DNA of 64,000 nt from Zea mays (Eukaryota; Streptophyta; Magnoliopsida; Poales; Poaceae), in assembly GCF_902167145.1 (NCBI RefSeq), contig NC_050101.1:111877789-111941788 (forward strand), read 5' to 3'. Under the pieces are notes generated by a model. That model was not told the DNA's origin. It worked only from the letters and a program-made list of their open reading frames with translations, and ran no database searches. The position numbers and the translations under genes are program-made. Below, in pieces: positions 1 to 12,100 of this stretch. How positions within the stretch are numbered: the stretch's first letter is position 1; every line of letters begins with the position of its first letter.

Positions 1-1409
1 GGGCCGTGCGTAGGGGTAGACACGTGTTGTCCAACTCGACGAGCGAGGATACGTGTATGGCTAGACGATGAAAAACGAGCGACACGCACAAGGGTTGGAT
101 CGAGGGCGCACAGGTTGCGCAATGACCACTCATAACCGGTGTCGTTGAGGCTTAGCACAGGGACGGCTTTGCTGGTTGTTCGCCGAAGCCGACCAGGACA
201 CTGGCCGAGGGACGGGGAGGGTAACGACGAGCAGGAGAGCAGGGGCTTGGCGTCGAGCTCCCAGGGACCGTGCCCTGGCCGGCTGAGCCGCGAACTCGTG
301 CATGAACGGGAGGGCAGGGGCTGCTGGTCGCCGCGCGAGGGGACATGACCTCGGACTCGCCCGGTGAGGGCGCTGGTCGTCGCGCCGAGGGAGGGGTCGG
401 GTGACCTGGTGGGCTCGACCTCGCGCTGCTAGCCGGCCGGCATGGCTGCGACGCCTGACCGCGCTGGGCCAGCGAGACTTGCCGCACGCAGGGGCACGCT
501 GCGTGCCGCGGCTGCACCGGGGAAAGGAGGGAGGGCGCGCAGACTAGGCCGCACTACTATGCCGAGGCCAGCCACGCCGGGGAAGAAGGAGAAAGGGAAA
601 GGGGAGAAGGGAGGATGGATGCGAATTCACCACGGTGATGAACGGCGACTCCGGCGAGGCGAGCTTGGACGCCGGCGATGACGAGGCGCTGGGCAGCGCT
701 GTCGCGTGGGATGGGAGGGGCGGTTCGGCAGGAGATCATGGGCATGCGCTGCGGGGTGGACATGGTGAAGGGGCAGTTGGAGATTTGGGGGGAGGCGGGC
801 TGACATGTGGGCCCCGCTGCTAGGTGACGACGGCGGCGCAAGTGTAGCACGTGGGGCTGGGAGAAGGCCGTGGCGGCTGGGCATTGCCCACGCGCGGGTC
901 ACTGGGCGCACGACGCGGTAACCTGAGCCAAGGCGCAGCGCGCGGCCGGGCCGCGGAGGCAGGCCGTAGGGGGGCGCGGGGTGGGCCGAGGCGCGGGCGT
1001 GGGCCGGCTGGGGTGGCCGCTGGGCTGGCGCGCGGAAGGGGGAGGAGCGGGTTGGGCCTGCTGGGGGAAACGCGTCCCCTGGGCTGAGTCGGGCCGCGGG
1101 ATGGGGGCGAAGAGAGGCCGCAATGGCTGGGCCATGCAAGCGTGGGCCCAGGAAGGGGAAGAGGGGGGGGGAAGGTGGGCTGGCTGGAAGGGACGGTCTT
1201 GGGCCGCAAGGAAAAGAGGGGCTGGGCCTGTTTCCTTTTCTTTAATCAATTTCTATTCGAATTTATATATAGCTTTTGAATGCAAAATTCAAATATACTT
1301 CATGAGTTTGAATGGACGCACCACAACAACAATTCAACATACAATAAAATGTCTCGACATGCTATGCAATAATCAAGGACTCTTTTAGGGCTCTATTTTT
1401 ACTAGGCTT

Positions 1410-1450
<41 letters not shown>

Positions 1451-1565
1451 ACACAATAACTCTTCACTATCTAGAAAAAAGAAGAGTAGAAAAGAAGGAC
1501 AGAAAGAGAGTAACACCTGAATATCGGAAAAAGAAATTTTATACCCCCAAATTCAGGGTGTTACA
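1..1565 (-). mobile_element. Truncated gypsy-type LTR, minus strand
   Basis: The right edge ends in GGTGTTACA next to sequence homologous to the TNP2 gene of CACTA B, so this is a retroelement end inserted in CACTA A. Its reverse complement starts TGTAACACCCTGAATTTGGG, matching the start of solo LTR E (21389). As in E, the order is a TATAAAA-containing start, an AT-rich part, then a GC-rich promoter/leader part (1-1240). The rest lies outside the window. The overlapping ORFs of 60-170 codons here are low-complexity products of GC-rich DNA, and I call none as a gene. Confidence 0.8.
1410..1450. repeat. (CA)n(TA)n microsatellite
   Basis: About 12 CA units run directly into about 8 TA units inside the truncated LTR. 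Confidence 0.95.
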
Positions 1566-3032
1566 CCCGGCAGCAAGCTACAATCTTAATGTAGAAGAGA
1601 AACATGCAATGTGTGTTTGGCTCAAGAATTTGAGAGTCCCATCCGGATTCTGCTCTAGCATATGGAGTATTGGTCAATAAAAGACCTGACGGTCACCTAC
1701 TACAACTCACATGATTATCATGTCATGTTGACTACATTTCTACCTATTGCCATTAGGGCTACAAATCGTTTGTTTTTAAAGATGAAAATCACACGGTTGT
1801 GCTACTTTTTCAATAGAATTTCACAAAAGGTAATTGACCGTGATGAGTTGGCATCTCTTCAGGAATTCGCAGTGGAGACAATATCACAGTTTGAGATGTG
1901 TTTCCCTCCATCGTTCTTTGATATTATGGTGCACCTCGTGGTGCACTTGGTACCACAAATAGAGGCATTTGGTCCTATGCACTTGCATGAAATGTGGACG
2001 TATGAGTGTTTCATGTCAATACTTAATGGCTATGTATAAACTCGTGCTCGTCTCGAGGCATCCATGATAGAGGGGTACTGTACCGAAGAGGCCATTGAGT
2101 CTGGAGGTCCATTTTGCAATAGTATCCTAAAAGACCAGGTTACAATAGGTTTTCCTCCGTCATGACACGAGGGTAGACTATATGGAAGAGGTAGGATGGG
2201 ATGGAAATCCTTCGTCCCACTGGATTACAATACAGTACTTGAGGCACATCACAACATCCTACATCAGCTAGCGATAATGGAGCCATTTATCCAACAACAC
2301 ATCAATGAGCTTCGCGAGCAAAATCCTGGGCATACAAATGATTGGGTAATGAAGCAACATAAGCAGCGATTCAACACATGGCTAATGGTGAAGGACATTC
2401 CACACGGAGATACAATAGACGAACAAACCATCAAGAGGTTGGCATCTAGACCATCACGCCAGGTCACGACATGGAAAACCTATGACATTAGTGGATTTAC
2501 ATTTTTTACCAAGTCCAAGGACAAAAGGAGCATGTCACAAAACAGCGGTGTTCGATGCGAGGCCATAGACAATGAAACTGTTGAGACTATTACATATTTT
2601 GGATTTATTGAGGACATATGGGAACTAGACTGTGGTACATTTAATATCTCAGTTTTCCGATGTCAATGGGTTGAAGACAAACATGTCACGATAGACAAAT
2701 ACGGGGTGAGAGTTCTTGATCTACGTAAGGTAGGTTACAAAGATGACCCATGGATCATTGCTAATCGTGTTGCACATGCCTTCTATGCTGAACAGATCAT
2801 TTCTAACAATGAGAAGAAAAGCACCGACAAATCGAAGCATGTAGTTTTTCCTGGAAAATAATAAGCTATAAGAGTTGATGGTGTATCTGATATGGAGGAT
2901 TTTAACCAATTCAACGACATGTCTCTTTTCATAGACCATCCAACCAAGATAAGGAACGTTGAGCGAAGCATCCCACGTAAATTGTTGCCCTGGGTATGCC
3001 ACGATGGACAAGGCAGAATAATAGCTCCCTAG
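1566..3032 (+). pseudogene. TNP2-type CACTA transposase, C-terminal part, broken
   Basis: This corresponds to the DUF4218-like and DUF4216-like C-terminal part of a TNP2 transposase, the protein that cuts and moves CACTA ends. Visible marks are the LCYFFNRISQKVID stretch (about 1800), FPPSFFDIMVHLVVHLVPQ (about 1905) and YGVRVLDLRKVGYKDDPW (about 2700). The N-terminal and catalytic parts are missing to the left. Compared with CACTA B there is a one-base loss near 1668, then in-frame stops at 2037 (TAA), 2163 (TGA) and 2859 (TAA). Past those stops the frame reads on to a TAG at 3030, which looks like the natural end. It is certainly inactive. Confidence 0.9.
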
Positions 3033-3245
3033 ATTATAAACTTGTCTTGTAATTGATTATTGTTAGAACCATTTCTACTATAAGTTCGAGATCAATATAT
3101 ATATTTCTTCATTGTCTTAATTCAATTTTCATGGCCAAGGAAAGATGTTTAATTCCGTTAGCGAGGGAGAGAGAGAGGGCGACAGGGGAGGAGGGAGAAT
3201 ATATAAAATTAGCGTATTTCCATTGTCTTAATTTACAATGGATTG

Positions 3246-3327
3246 ATCGAGTATTTCCATTGTATAGTGTACTGTTTATATATACTATAGTATACTTAAT
3301 GTAATATATAAAATGGAAATACTCGAT
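3246..3327. repeat. Inverted repeat, 16-bp perfect arms
   Basis: ATCGAGTATTTCCATT (3246-3261) is exactly complementary to AATGGAAATACTCGAT (3312-3327), with a 50-base AT-rich loop. A second small palindrome built on CCATTGT/ACAATGG lies just upstream (3219-3241). Both fall between the two CACTA A genes and could form a transcript 3' end, but I see no proof of that. Confidence 0.7.
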
Positions 3328-3465
3328 TAATTCATTGTAAATATTTCATACTGCCGGTTCTCGACGACCAAGTTGCCCTTGTGGTAGAAGATATAAAAGT
3401 ATACTTAATGTAATATATATATATAGGTACACTAGACAATGGAAATACAATCCATTGTAAATATT

Positions 3466-3630
3466 TTATACTAGCAGTTCTCAAAGACAACCGCCAGTGG
3501 AAAACAATTTATACTGGCGGTTTTCATAGACAACCGTCAGTGGCAAACAATTTATACTGGCGGTTCTCTATGACACCCGCGAGTGGAAATAATTTGTACT
3601 AGCGGTCCTCTATGACAACCGCTAGTAGAA
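3466..3630. repeat. Internal copy of CACTA terminal repeat array
   Basis: There are about four alternating units of the type ACTGGCGGTT ... AACCGCCAGT, each a small palindrome spaced by about 55-60 bases. The same motif fills the terminal arrays at 17440-17780 and 57350-57605. Here it sits inside the element, between the TNP2 remnant and the second gene, directly before a TATA box. CACTA B has the same arrangement at 62631-62798. Confidence 0.85.
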
Positions 3631-3637
3631 ATTGCGC

Positions 3638-3645
3638 CTATATAA
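3638..3645 (+). promoter_or_regulatory. Putative TATA box of CACTA A second gene
   Basis: CTATATAA lies just after the internal repeat array and about 410 bases before the first coding-like exon. CACTA B has TATATAAA at the equivalent place (62805). Position and conservation support a core promoter; no transcript evidence is available. Confidence 0.55.
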
Positions 3646-4050
3646 CGGGTGGTGAGCGGGAGCTAAAAAATTTACAAGTCCCCTAGAGCCGGTTCATTTC
3701 ATCACGCCGTCAGGATGCTGGATTTTGTCCCCATGGGTTTTTTCGCCGGCGATCCTCCACGCCGACCCGTGCCCCCGCGCCACCGTCAGGTTTTCCTCTG
3801 TCCCTTTCTTTACTCTTTCCCTTTCCCCTCTGCCACCGCCGTCACCATCATCAGCCGCGCCGGTCGTCATGCTCGCCGCTGGTAGTAAACCCTAGGGTGC
3901 GCCGCCGGTTAGCAAACCCTAGCTTGGGCGTGCTATGGCCATCATGCACTCGACGCGCTAGCTATGGTGGCCGCCGCCGGTTACTACCCCTTCGCCAGCC
4001 TGTAGTATATAGTTCAAGCTAGACTTTTCCGTTGTTGACGCAGCCTCAAA

Positions 4051-6625
4051 ATGGACCCAGTGGATGCCATCGCAGCGCGTCTCAAGGCACGTACACTAGC
4101 GGAGCGGCTGGCAACGGCATGGCTCATGCATCGTCGCCACCTCGAGCTCCAGCTCAGTTGAGGCTCAATCATCAAGACACCGTACGCCGTATTTTCATGT
4201 GCGCCTGCAGAGTTCTCTCGAAGCGTCACCGTCAACGTGTCACCGTCGTGGGCCCATCTACTCACCACCATGATGTGGGCTCCTCGGCTTCGACGACTAC
4301 ACGTGAGGTTGTCTTCGTGCCCGTGCATGTGGAGCCGGTAGCGCCAGTCATCATCCTCTCCAACGATGAAGAAGGGGAGATCAATTGGACGACACTGATG
4401 GACGACGACGAGTAGAAATTATGATATATGTTCTAATCTTAGTATGATGGACGACATACTATCTAAGAACTTAGTATGATGAACTGCATATTATGTAAGA
4501 ACTTAGTGTGATTTTATATATATTATGTTCTAATCTTCTGTTCCAATTTTTGTCTTCAATTTTTTTTGAATCTTTGATGCAATCTTATATATATATAGCT
4601 CAATGAGTTCTCTAAACAAGGACCAAGGGTTAATGCCCGACCGCATGAACAAGGGTGTTTCTCAAGAACATTCAAGTGATGAAGGATATGAAACGCCTAC
4701 CGACCCTTGTCCTAGCATAGATAGGGCCACTCGGCGTGGTTTGCAACGTGACCCTAATTATGATTCATAAGAGTGTGAGGTAAAGTACACATCTTTAGTT
4801 TCGTGTGTGTACCAAATTAGTTGATTTCACAATGTCTATTACACATGCATGTTTTGCATTTCATTACATGAATAGGAGGTCTTGTCTTAATATCGTGCGA
4901 TACTTGATGAAGCCGTGGCACAATACTAAGACGCACCGGGGCTGAACCAAGACAAAGACGCACCGGTACCGACCGATACAACCACTGAGAGGTCAAGGAA
5001 AAGGAAGCAGAGCGACCGGAAAAGAGGTGATAGGGGACTGAACAAGTTTCCTGACAAAACATATAAAATCTCAGATGTGAGCCGAAAGGTCAGCCCCTAG
5101 CTCCAGAAGAGGCACTCCCTAAGTTCCGGAATGCACTTGGGTTCTTAGTTAGGGATAATCTTGACATCACAATCCGACATTGGAAAGATGTGTCGGTTGA
5201 TGTAAAGAATCAAATATGGAATAAGCTATTAACGAGGTTTGTTCTACCTCGAGGTTCAGAAGAACTCGTGAAGGAATACACGATGAAGCAACTTGCAATC
5301 AATTTCCAAAACTGGAGGTCTGAGATGAATACAAAATTTGCAAAGAAAGGCCTAGACCTGACAAAAAATATAAAATCTCAGAAGGTCAGTGGGCAGTATT
5401 TCTAGAGCAGAGGAGCAGCCCTGAATTCACAAGCGAGGCATATTCAGAACTATCTAAGAATAACAAGTACCACCACCACTTAGGCACAGGTGGTTACAAG
5501 CGTCAAGTTTCTAAATGGAGACAAGAAGACACCGAGAAGAAGGCCGCAGGGTTGCCGACGCTTTCCGAGCAACTTGGTGAAAGGATGGCTAATTGGATCC
5601 ATGCTAGAAAACCCAGAGAAACTGAGGCGGATGTATCTTTTGATGATCCAAATTTCAAAGAAGCTGAGAAAAACATATATACAATGGCAGCTAAGGAGAG
5701 CCAAGATCATTTAAGCCATAAAGGGAGAGAGACATCCTAACGGCTTGTCTTGGTAACCCTGAGCATCCTGACCGTGTACGAGGAATCTCGTCTAAGGAAG
5801 GATGGAAGGAAGGATTCAGACCACAGTGAGAAGGTTTGTACAAGAAACGTGATTGATACAAAGAAGAGTTGTTGGATTATTATTAGTAGGAGGCAAAGAA
5901 AGAGTTCAAAGACCTTATGTCTCAAATGCTATCAAATCCTCCACCAGAATTGATGTAGCAGTTGGCGAGTGCGATGTCTGTTCAACAGATGACCACTCCA
6001 CATCTGCAAATAATTCCAGCAGCTCAACCACCAGCTTCCACCGATTGTACAACCGTCCCAAGCTCTATCGCGTCAACGGCAAATAAGGTCCATTATCTAC
6101 TTGATGACATAACAAGGCCAGTGATGTGCACACTAGTTATAAGATATGGTATTAACAATAATCACACGAAGAAAGTAAGAACAGGCGTTGTGATCCCAGA
6201 ATGCAAGTTTCATGGAAGCGACATACCAGATGATTATTGCAGGGTAGAAGTGACGACGGTCGTCCAAGGATTCCGTGACTACATGCTAGACATCCCTGGG
6301 CCCGAAGGAATCGAGACACTTCGACAAGCCATCAAAAATTTCATCCTTTATCCTCGAAGGGATGTCAAATTGGTTGATCCACCAACGCCGTCGGCGTCTC
6401 ATCCCCAACCATCTCCTCCTCCTCAAACTTTAGTACCTGTACATCCATCATCACCTCCACAATCTTCCCATGCTGCTCCCCATCCTCTTTCTAATCCACC
6501 GTCTACGCCACAAGCATCAACATTTAGGACACCACCACCTTCTCCACAGCCATCAAGGTTATAAAGATCCCAACTAAGGCAGATTATAAAAATGTGCCTA
6601 AACAATATGTGATGGGTAGACCTCT
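4051..6625 (+). pseudogene. CACTA second gene, 5' part (Transposase_24- and DUF8039-like)
   Basis: Coding pieces in order are: an exon from ATG 4051 (MDPVDAIAARLKARTLAER) to about 4414; an acidic exon at about 4600-4775; a Transposase_24-like (Ptta/En/Spm) part at about 5090-5740, with RHWKDVSVDVKNQIWNKLL and later YHHHLGTGGYKRQVSKW; and a DUF8039-like part at 5962-6564 with a proline-rich tail. Domain names are from recall of similar grass proteins. Stops and frame changes occur in several places (for example near 4150, 5095, 5403 and 5738), so it is decayed. Element 1 entered at the CCTCT at 6621-6625, and the reading frame resumes at 15790 as ...YVMGRP | LLTLEKL.... The product probably accompanies TNP2 in DNA binding or element control, but its role is not established. 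Confidence 0.72.
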
Positions 6626-9125
6626 TGTGATACCCGTGATACCCGGTTTGCAAAGAAGAGAAGTTGAAGGTTATTCTTTTTGTTTGTTTTTTCTCTTATT
6701 CGGGTGTCGCGCTTTGGGAATTTAGAATTTGTGGAAAACATTCACCAGTATAGCAGTAGAGTGGTTGGTCGGGAGCTGTCGTGCAAGCGAGTTGGGCCGT
6801 GAATCGCAATCCGGCCCACTAACCCTCCCCTAACCCTAGCCGCCCCCCCCCTTTTTCCCCCTTGGGTTGTTGCAGCCGCCCCTTCCCCTCCCCTTTTCTC
6901 TTGGACGCCCCCCCTCTCCCATCTTCTTCCTCCTCAAACCTTTGCAGCTCTCACCACCCAAAACCCTAGCCGCCCCCCCCCCCCCCATTTCCCCCCCTCC
7001 TCCAAGGTGCAGCCCTCCCGTGTGGTTCTCCGTCGTGTGGCTGCGATCTCAATTGGAGTTTGGAGGGAGGAAGAAGGAAGGAGGAAGGGAAGAACCTAAG
7101 GTGAATTTGTGATTAACTCTTGTTGTTTTTGTGCTGCAATCAATTGGATTATGTGTTTATCTTTGCGAATCGGTAGAGGTGCTGTCCAGGAATTTTTGTG
7201 AGTGGGTGAACAGCAGTTGTTCTAGGGATTTCTGGGAATTTTCGTGGGGTAATTAGGGGGAATCAGTGGGATAATCATGTAGAGCTTTGTCATACCTTTC
7301 CAACGAGTACTTATGCGCTCGATTCGGAGTTATAATTTAGGAGATATCGTTGTTTGAATCCGGGTATGTTGCTGTCCAAAAAAAACAGATTTTTCAGGTG
7401 GGTGAACAGCAGTAGTATTAGCAGTTTCTGGGAATTTTTCGTGGGTAATTAGTATTAACCAGTATTATAATCATGTAGAGCTTTGTCTTATCTTTCCAAT
7501 GAGTACTTATGTGCTTGATTTGGAATTATACTTTAAAAGATATCGCTGTTTGAATCCGGGTATGTTGCTGTCAAAAAAAAACAGATTTTTCAGGTGGGTG
7601 AACAGCAGTAGTATTAGCAATTTCTGGGAATTTTTCGTGGTTAATTAGTGCTAACCAGTATGATAATCATGTATGACTTTGTCTTATCTTTCCAATGAGT
7701 ACTTATGCGCTTGAATTGAAATTATATTTTAAAAGATATCGCTGTTTGAATCCGGGTATGTCGCTGTCCAAAAGAGAAAAAAACAGATTACAGGGTTCAT
7801 CTTGTGAACTGTTTTGGGCTAATTAGATGTTGGAATTTAATTATAAATTGTATACAAAACTTGTGGGGAATTCTATGTAGATGCCTCTGGAGTTTTTGTT
7901 TGTTACCAATGTTGTCATAATTTTGAAGTTTTGAAATTATTAAGCAGCGCCGCTGCAGTTTGGTGGGTCTGGGGAGAGATGTAACCCGCGGCGGGGTTTG
8001 AGTTTGTGCGTAGGTGCGGCGTCATTTATGAGCCTGGTTATGTGAAATTGGTGCACTAAGTTGTGTGTCAAAAACAGGTGGTGGACTTCCGGATCGTACT
8101 TAGGGATTTGCCCAAACTTCCGGTAAAGGCAAGTAAATACAGTGGTGGTTGCTACCGTTTGGTTTGCATCCTATTCCCTGTCATTGAGTATGCATAAGTT
8201 TTAAATATGTTAATCATTGAATTCTATGATGAAGTTTATTTGTTTGGAAGTATTAATTCTCAATTGTCTAATATTGTGGATGATCATAATTTGGTAATGA
8301 TATATGTGGTTGATTCCCATCTGGATGAAGTTGAAGTGTCTTTTTGAATCCTGTTATATGAAGTGTTGTAGGCATGACATGCACATCGCATCATCCATCT
8401 TGCATTTTGAAGTTATGTCGTGATCTTATGGTCCGACCGTACCGGTACATTTTTAGCATCGTACGTTGCCCGAGGAGGGGTACGATGCGGCTTCATATCC
8501 TTAGAGGTATGAAGGCAGAAGTCATCCTTGCATTTGCAGACATTTGCACTCATGAGGAATATTTGAAGTGTGACATTACTATGTTACTATTGTGGTTTCT
8601 ACCTGCGAGGTGTGGTAACTAGGTGCGTTGTACGTTGTATACGTGCTGCACCTTGGTAATAAGAAGGTTGTGGAATTAAGTGGTGGTAAAACAATGTTCT
8701 TATGTGGTTAAACTGTTTGATATTATTTTACTTGCTGAGATGTGTCATCTCACTCTTGCATTACTCAATGCAGGTACTTGATACATGTTGGGAATGAGGG
8801 GAGTAGCAGCACGTCCACTTTCACTCTCACAATAACGCTGCCCAGGCGCAGTCATGATTTAATTAGAAACTTATTGTCAAAGGAAGTTTGTTTATTTTTA
8901 TTATATGGTCGTGCGCACTGGTTAATTCAGTTCAGGTCGTATGTTTATCTTTCCTTGCTAGCCGAGTAATAATACTTAGTATGTTTTAGTCATGATATAT
9001 GTTTATACTCTGTTGCTCCCTCTTTTATGCAATCTTGCAAAGGGGATGCTGCCAAAATTTTATATAGATGTCAGAAGTGTAGTTCAGTAGCATTCCGGGG
9101 TGTTTGTGGACCCCGGGGTGTTACA
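6626..9125 (+). repeat. Element 1, 5' LTR
   Basis: It starts TGTGATACCCG and ends GGTGTTACA. It has an extra TGATACCCG at the very start that the 3' LTR lacks. It contains a GC/CT-rich leader (6840-7020), three tandem units of about 194 bp (7199-7790), a GC-AG type donor (GCAAGT at 8129), a run of hairpins (8456-8771) and a splice-acceptor-like CAG at 8771-8773. The ORFs of 75-82 codons at 8374 and 8742 recur in the other LTR copies simply because the DNA recurs. Confidence 0.93.
7199..7790 (+). repeat. Three tandem ~194-bp units in LTR
   Basis: Each unit runs from a GGTGGGTGAACAGCAGTAG-like start through TTTCCAA(C/T)GAGTACTTATG and GATATCG(C/T)TGTTTGAATCC to an A-run plus CAGATT. The 3' LTR carries the same three (about 13865-14456). 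Element 2 has two units in its 5' LTR and one in its 3' LTR. Confidence 0.88.
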
Positions 9126-9127
9126 GT

Positions 9128-9139
9128 TGGTATCAGAGC
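9128..9139 (+). promoter_or_regulatory. Primer binding site (tRNA-iMet)
   Basis: TGGTATCAGAGC lies 2 bases after the 5' LTR and is the standard complement to the 3' end of initiator tRNA-Met, used to start minus-strand synthesis. Confidence 0.95.
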
Positions 9140-12100
9140 ATAGGCTTTAGATTCTACGCAATTTGAAGATAAATTTGACACACTTGCACATATAGGAAGG
9201 GTATGGGTTCGTATATCTTTCATATTAGTATTTTATTGTATAGATGACTAGAACTTCCTTACTCCAAATTCCTTTATGGTTTGATGGGGTACGTCATTAA
9301 TGACGTAATGCTTGATATGATATGTTATTTCTATTTAATATTGGTTTCTTGATGTGGTTGTTATTGAAGATATTATGCAAGTGAAGCTACTACTGTACTT
9401 GTTTTATATACATATTGTCATGATGTTTTTTGATGCAATGTTTTCAAATCTCTGAGCTATTACTATCATATATTTCTATATGCTTGACTGTGGATGTTTT
9501 TTTTCCAAAAGGATTCTTGGGTTCTAGTACTTGTAGGACCGATTGTTTATTGAGCTTGTCTATAGTGGGTCTAATCCGACTTGGTGTAGTGTGAAAACAC
9601 TATATAATGTAGTTTTATGGTGTTGTTGAGTTTGATTGACTGTTGGGTTACAACCCAACTTATCAATATAATATTTCCGTGGGTGCAATGCTTTGCACCT
9701 CACTTTTTTGGCTAGTGTGGCTACTTGCTAACTTGATCTTAGTATAAAATTGGTTTGTCTCTATAGAGCAAAGGCAACATTGTAATGTCTATGAAATCTT
9801 GAGACTGGTAGAACTCAAGTGAATTTGTAAGATGACGTAGATTGATAAGTCCAACCATGTTTACCTGAAAGGTTTTCTTATTATGTGCAACCTTATTTTT
9901 TAACAATAAATAGGGTGGTTTCAAGTGGATTTTATGTCGTGCATGTTTTCCTTCTATGGTTTGTTTCAATAGCCATAAAGGTTATGCATAATTTTTAGTT
10001 GTTGCAGGCTAGTCATGTGGACGATATTGACAACCCATTTTATTTTTTTATTTGCCAACATTGTATGGTAGTTTGATTTTTTTATGATCAGTTTCTCTAT
10101 GCATGCTTGTTGAATCATTATTTGGACCGCTTTATCTTAAACGAAGTCAATGCTTAACTGGGAGTTGCTTATGTTTGTTAGTAATCTATCTCTATAATGA
10201 TGTGGTTGTTGCATTAGATGGAGATTTTTATTATATGAATGATGGTTTGATAGATCATGTATGTCTACTACTTTGAATTCATCCTATGACATCACTAGGT
10301 ACAAATTGTTCAAGTGCAATAATAGGAGGTATTGTTGTATGTGAGGTTAATCAAAGTAGTTGGGTTAGGTGGATTATCTTATTGAAGTCCAATTACTCCT
10401 GTTGAGCATAGTATCGTGTTATTATTTTAGTGTTGAAAGTAATATTTATGAAGCTTTTGCATGAGTCTGTGTCAAGAAGTACATTAGTTTTTTTCTTGTT
10501 GTTATCCCTCCATTGCTTTATGAGTATTGCAAATTTTATCTCTTTTGAGAGGGGGAAAAGATGTTATATGACATGAGCACCATTTGCTTCACGTCAACAG
10601 AATAGTTTTGGAGATTTCTAGTAGTTGGATTCTAGTGTAATAACAACCATGTTTTATAGAGCTGGAGACGGGTATGTCAGGTGTTTCATACATTGTCGAT
10701 ACATGGATGTTTGACCTTAGTGGCATTAACAAACGAGGTTGTTTAATTCGTTGATTGTTGTGCTTAGTGTTCTAACCTATTAGGTAAAGTGTTGCTTAAA
10801 GGCTTTGGGGAGTTGCATCCCCATTTGGTAGTGGAAAATCCTAGTGTTGATCGCACCTGCCAATGCCTTGGGTTTTATTTTATATTATTTTTTTTTATTA
10901 TGGGTAAGGTGTTGTTTGGTTTTGGGAGTCATTTTAAATTAGTTGGAGGCTGAATCAGGCTTCACTTATCTAGAATGTTTTGTAGTAGGCTTCTTCATCT
11001 TTGCATAGGATGCTCAATCACCCAGTTTGGTCTAAACATTGGAGAGTTATGGGTTTCCTATAGCAGCCTTAATTTTGTACGGAAGTATAGACATTGAAGA
11101 CGGTAAATTTTGGTTTTTGTTGGATTATGAAAGTTTTAGTAATTTCATGATCTTTCCAAAGATTATTGGTTTGTAATTTTCATTGCATATAATTGGAGTT
11201 AGGCTACTCTGAAGTTGTTACACCGTTGTGTCTGAACTTTAGGTGTCGTTAAAACCACCAATAAATCGACCGTGTTCTGATAGTTTTAGAGCCCAAATTT
11301 GGGAATTCTCTTTAAGAAAAACTTTTAGTTTTTCTAAGTACCTTTTAATGGGTATATACTTGTAATTGCCTATTAAATAGATTGGGAGAGGTGGTTGTCC
11401 GGATATAAGTCGAATCTCTGATGTGCAGTATCTCAGGTTGAGTTTAGTTGTAGGTCATGCAGAGTTGAGGGTTATAAAGATAAATTTGGGTGCAACTTTA
11501 TTGTAAAAGTCGTGGACAATTTCCAAACTTTTCCAACGCATGTTCGTTGTAGTTTTAAGTTGAGTATAGCAGGAGTTATAGGATTTTGAATTTTAGTTGT
11601 CCAATATTTCTATCCTATCAGTTCTGCAACAAAGCAGTTGCATTGTTTTATCGGTTTGGAAACCAATTCTGAGACACTCATTATAATAAAAGTTTTAGGG
11701 AATGTTATAACCTTTCCAATGAGTTTGTATTTGCAAAATTTTGTTAGATGCAGATTGGGTGAGTTATTGGATGGATATATATGCATAGTATAATTAAAAA
11801 AAAGTGTTCTTCGATGGAATGATATAATGTATAGAATATGCTTGGATGGATATATGGGCAGGCGTAGTATGCTTAAATCGATTCTTGCTTCCATGATGTG
11901 AGATAAGGCTTAAAATGATTTAAAAAGTTAGCATATGGCTTCTATCTTTATGTTGGCTCTGAGTGTCTCGTAATGAAGAACCTAAAGTTATTAGTCCTTC
12001 GATGAACGCTTAATCTTAGAAGAGTATAGAACCTGAATAAATCTATTGCTTGCTGTTTGGGACTACATGACCAGTTTTGGTTATGCAGCTAGTTCAATGA

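Noticed and set aside
139..1388. Several overlapping frames of 60-170 codons on both strands
   Set aside because: GC-rich LTR promoter/leader; frames open on both strands with Pro/Arg/Ala bias, no family resemblance and no conservation seen in LTR E.
8374..8969. Two ORFs (82 and 75 codons) repeated at 15038-15633, 32154-32686 and 52313-52561
   Set aside because: They recur because they lie in copied LTRs. The frame spans the hairpin block, and the start or length changes between copies, so the DNA/RNA structure explains the conservation better.
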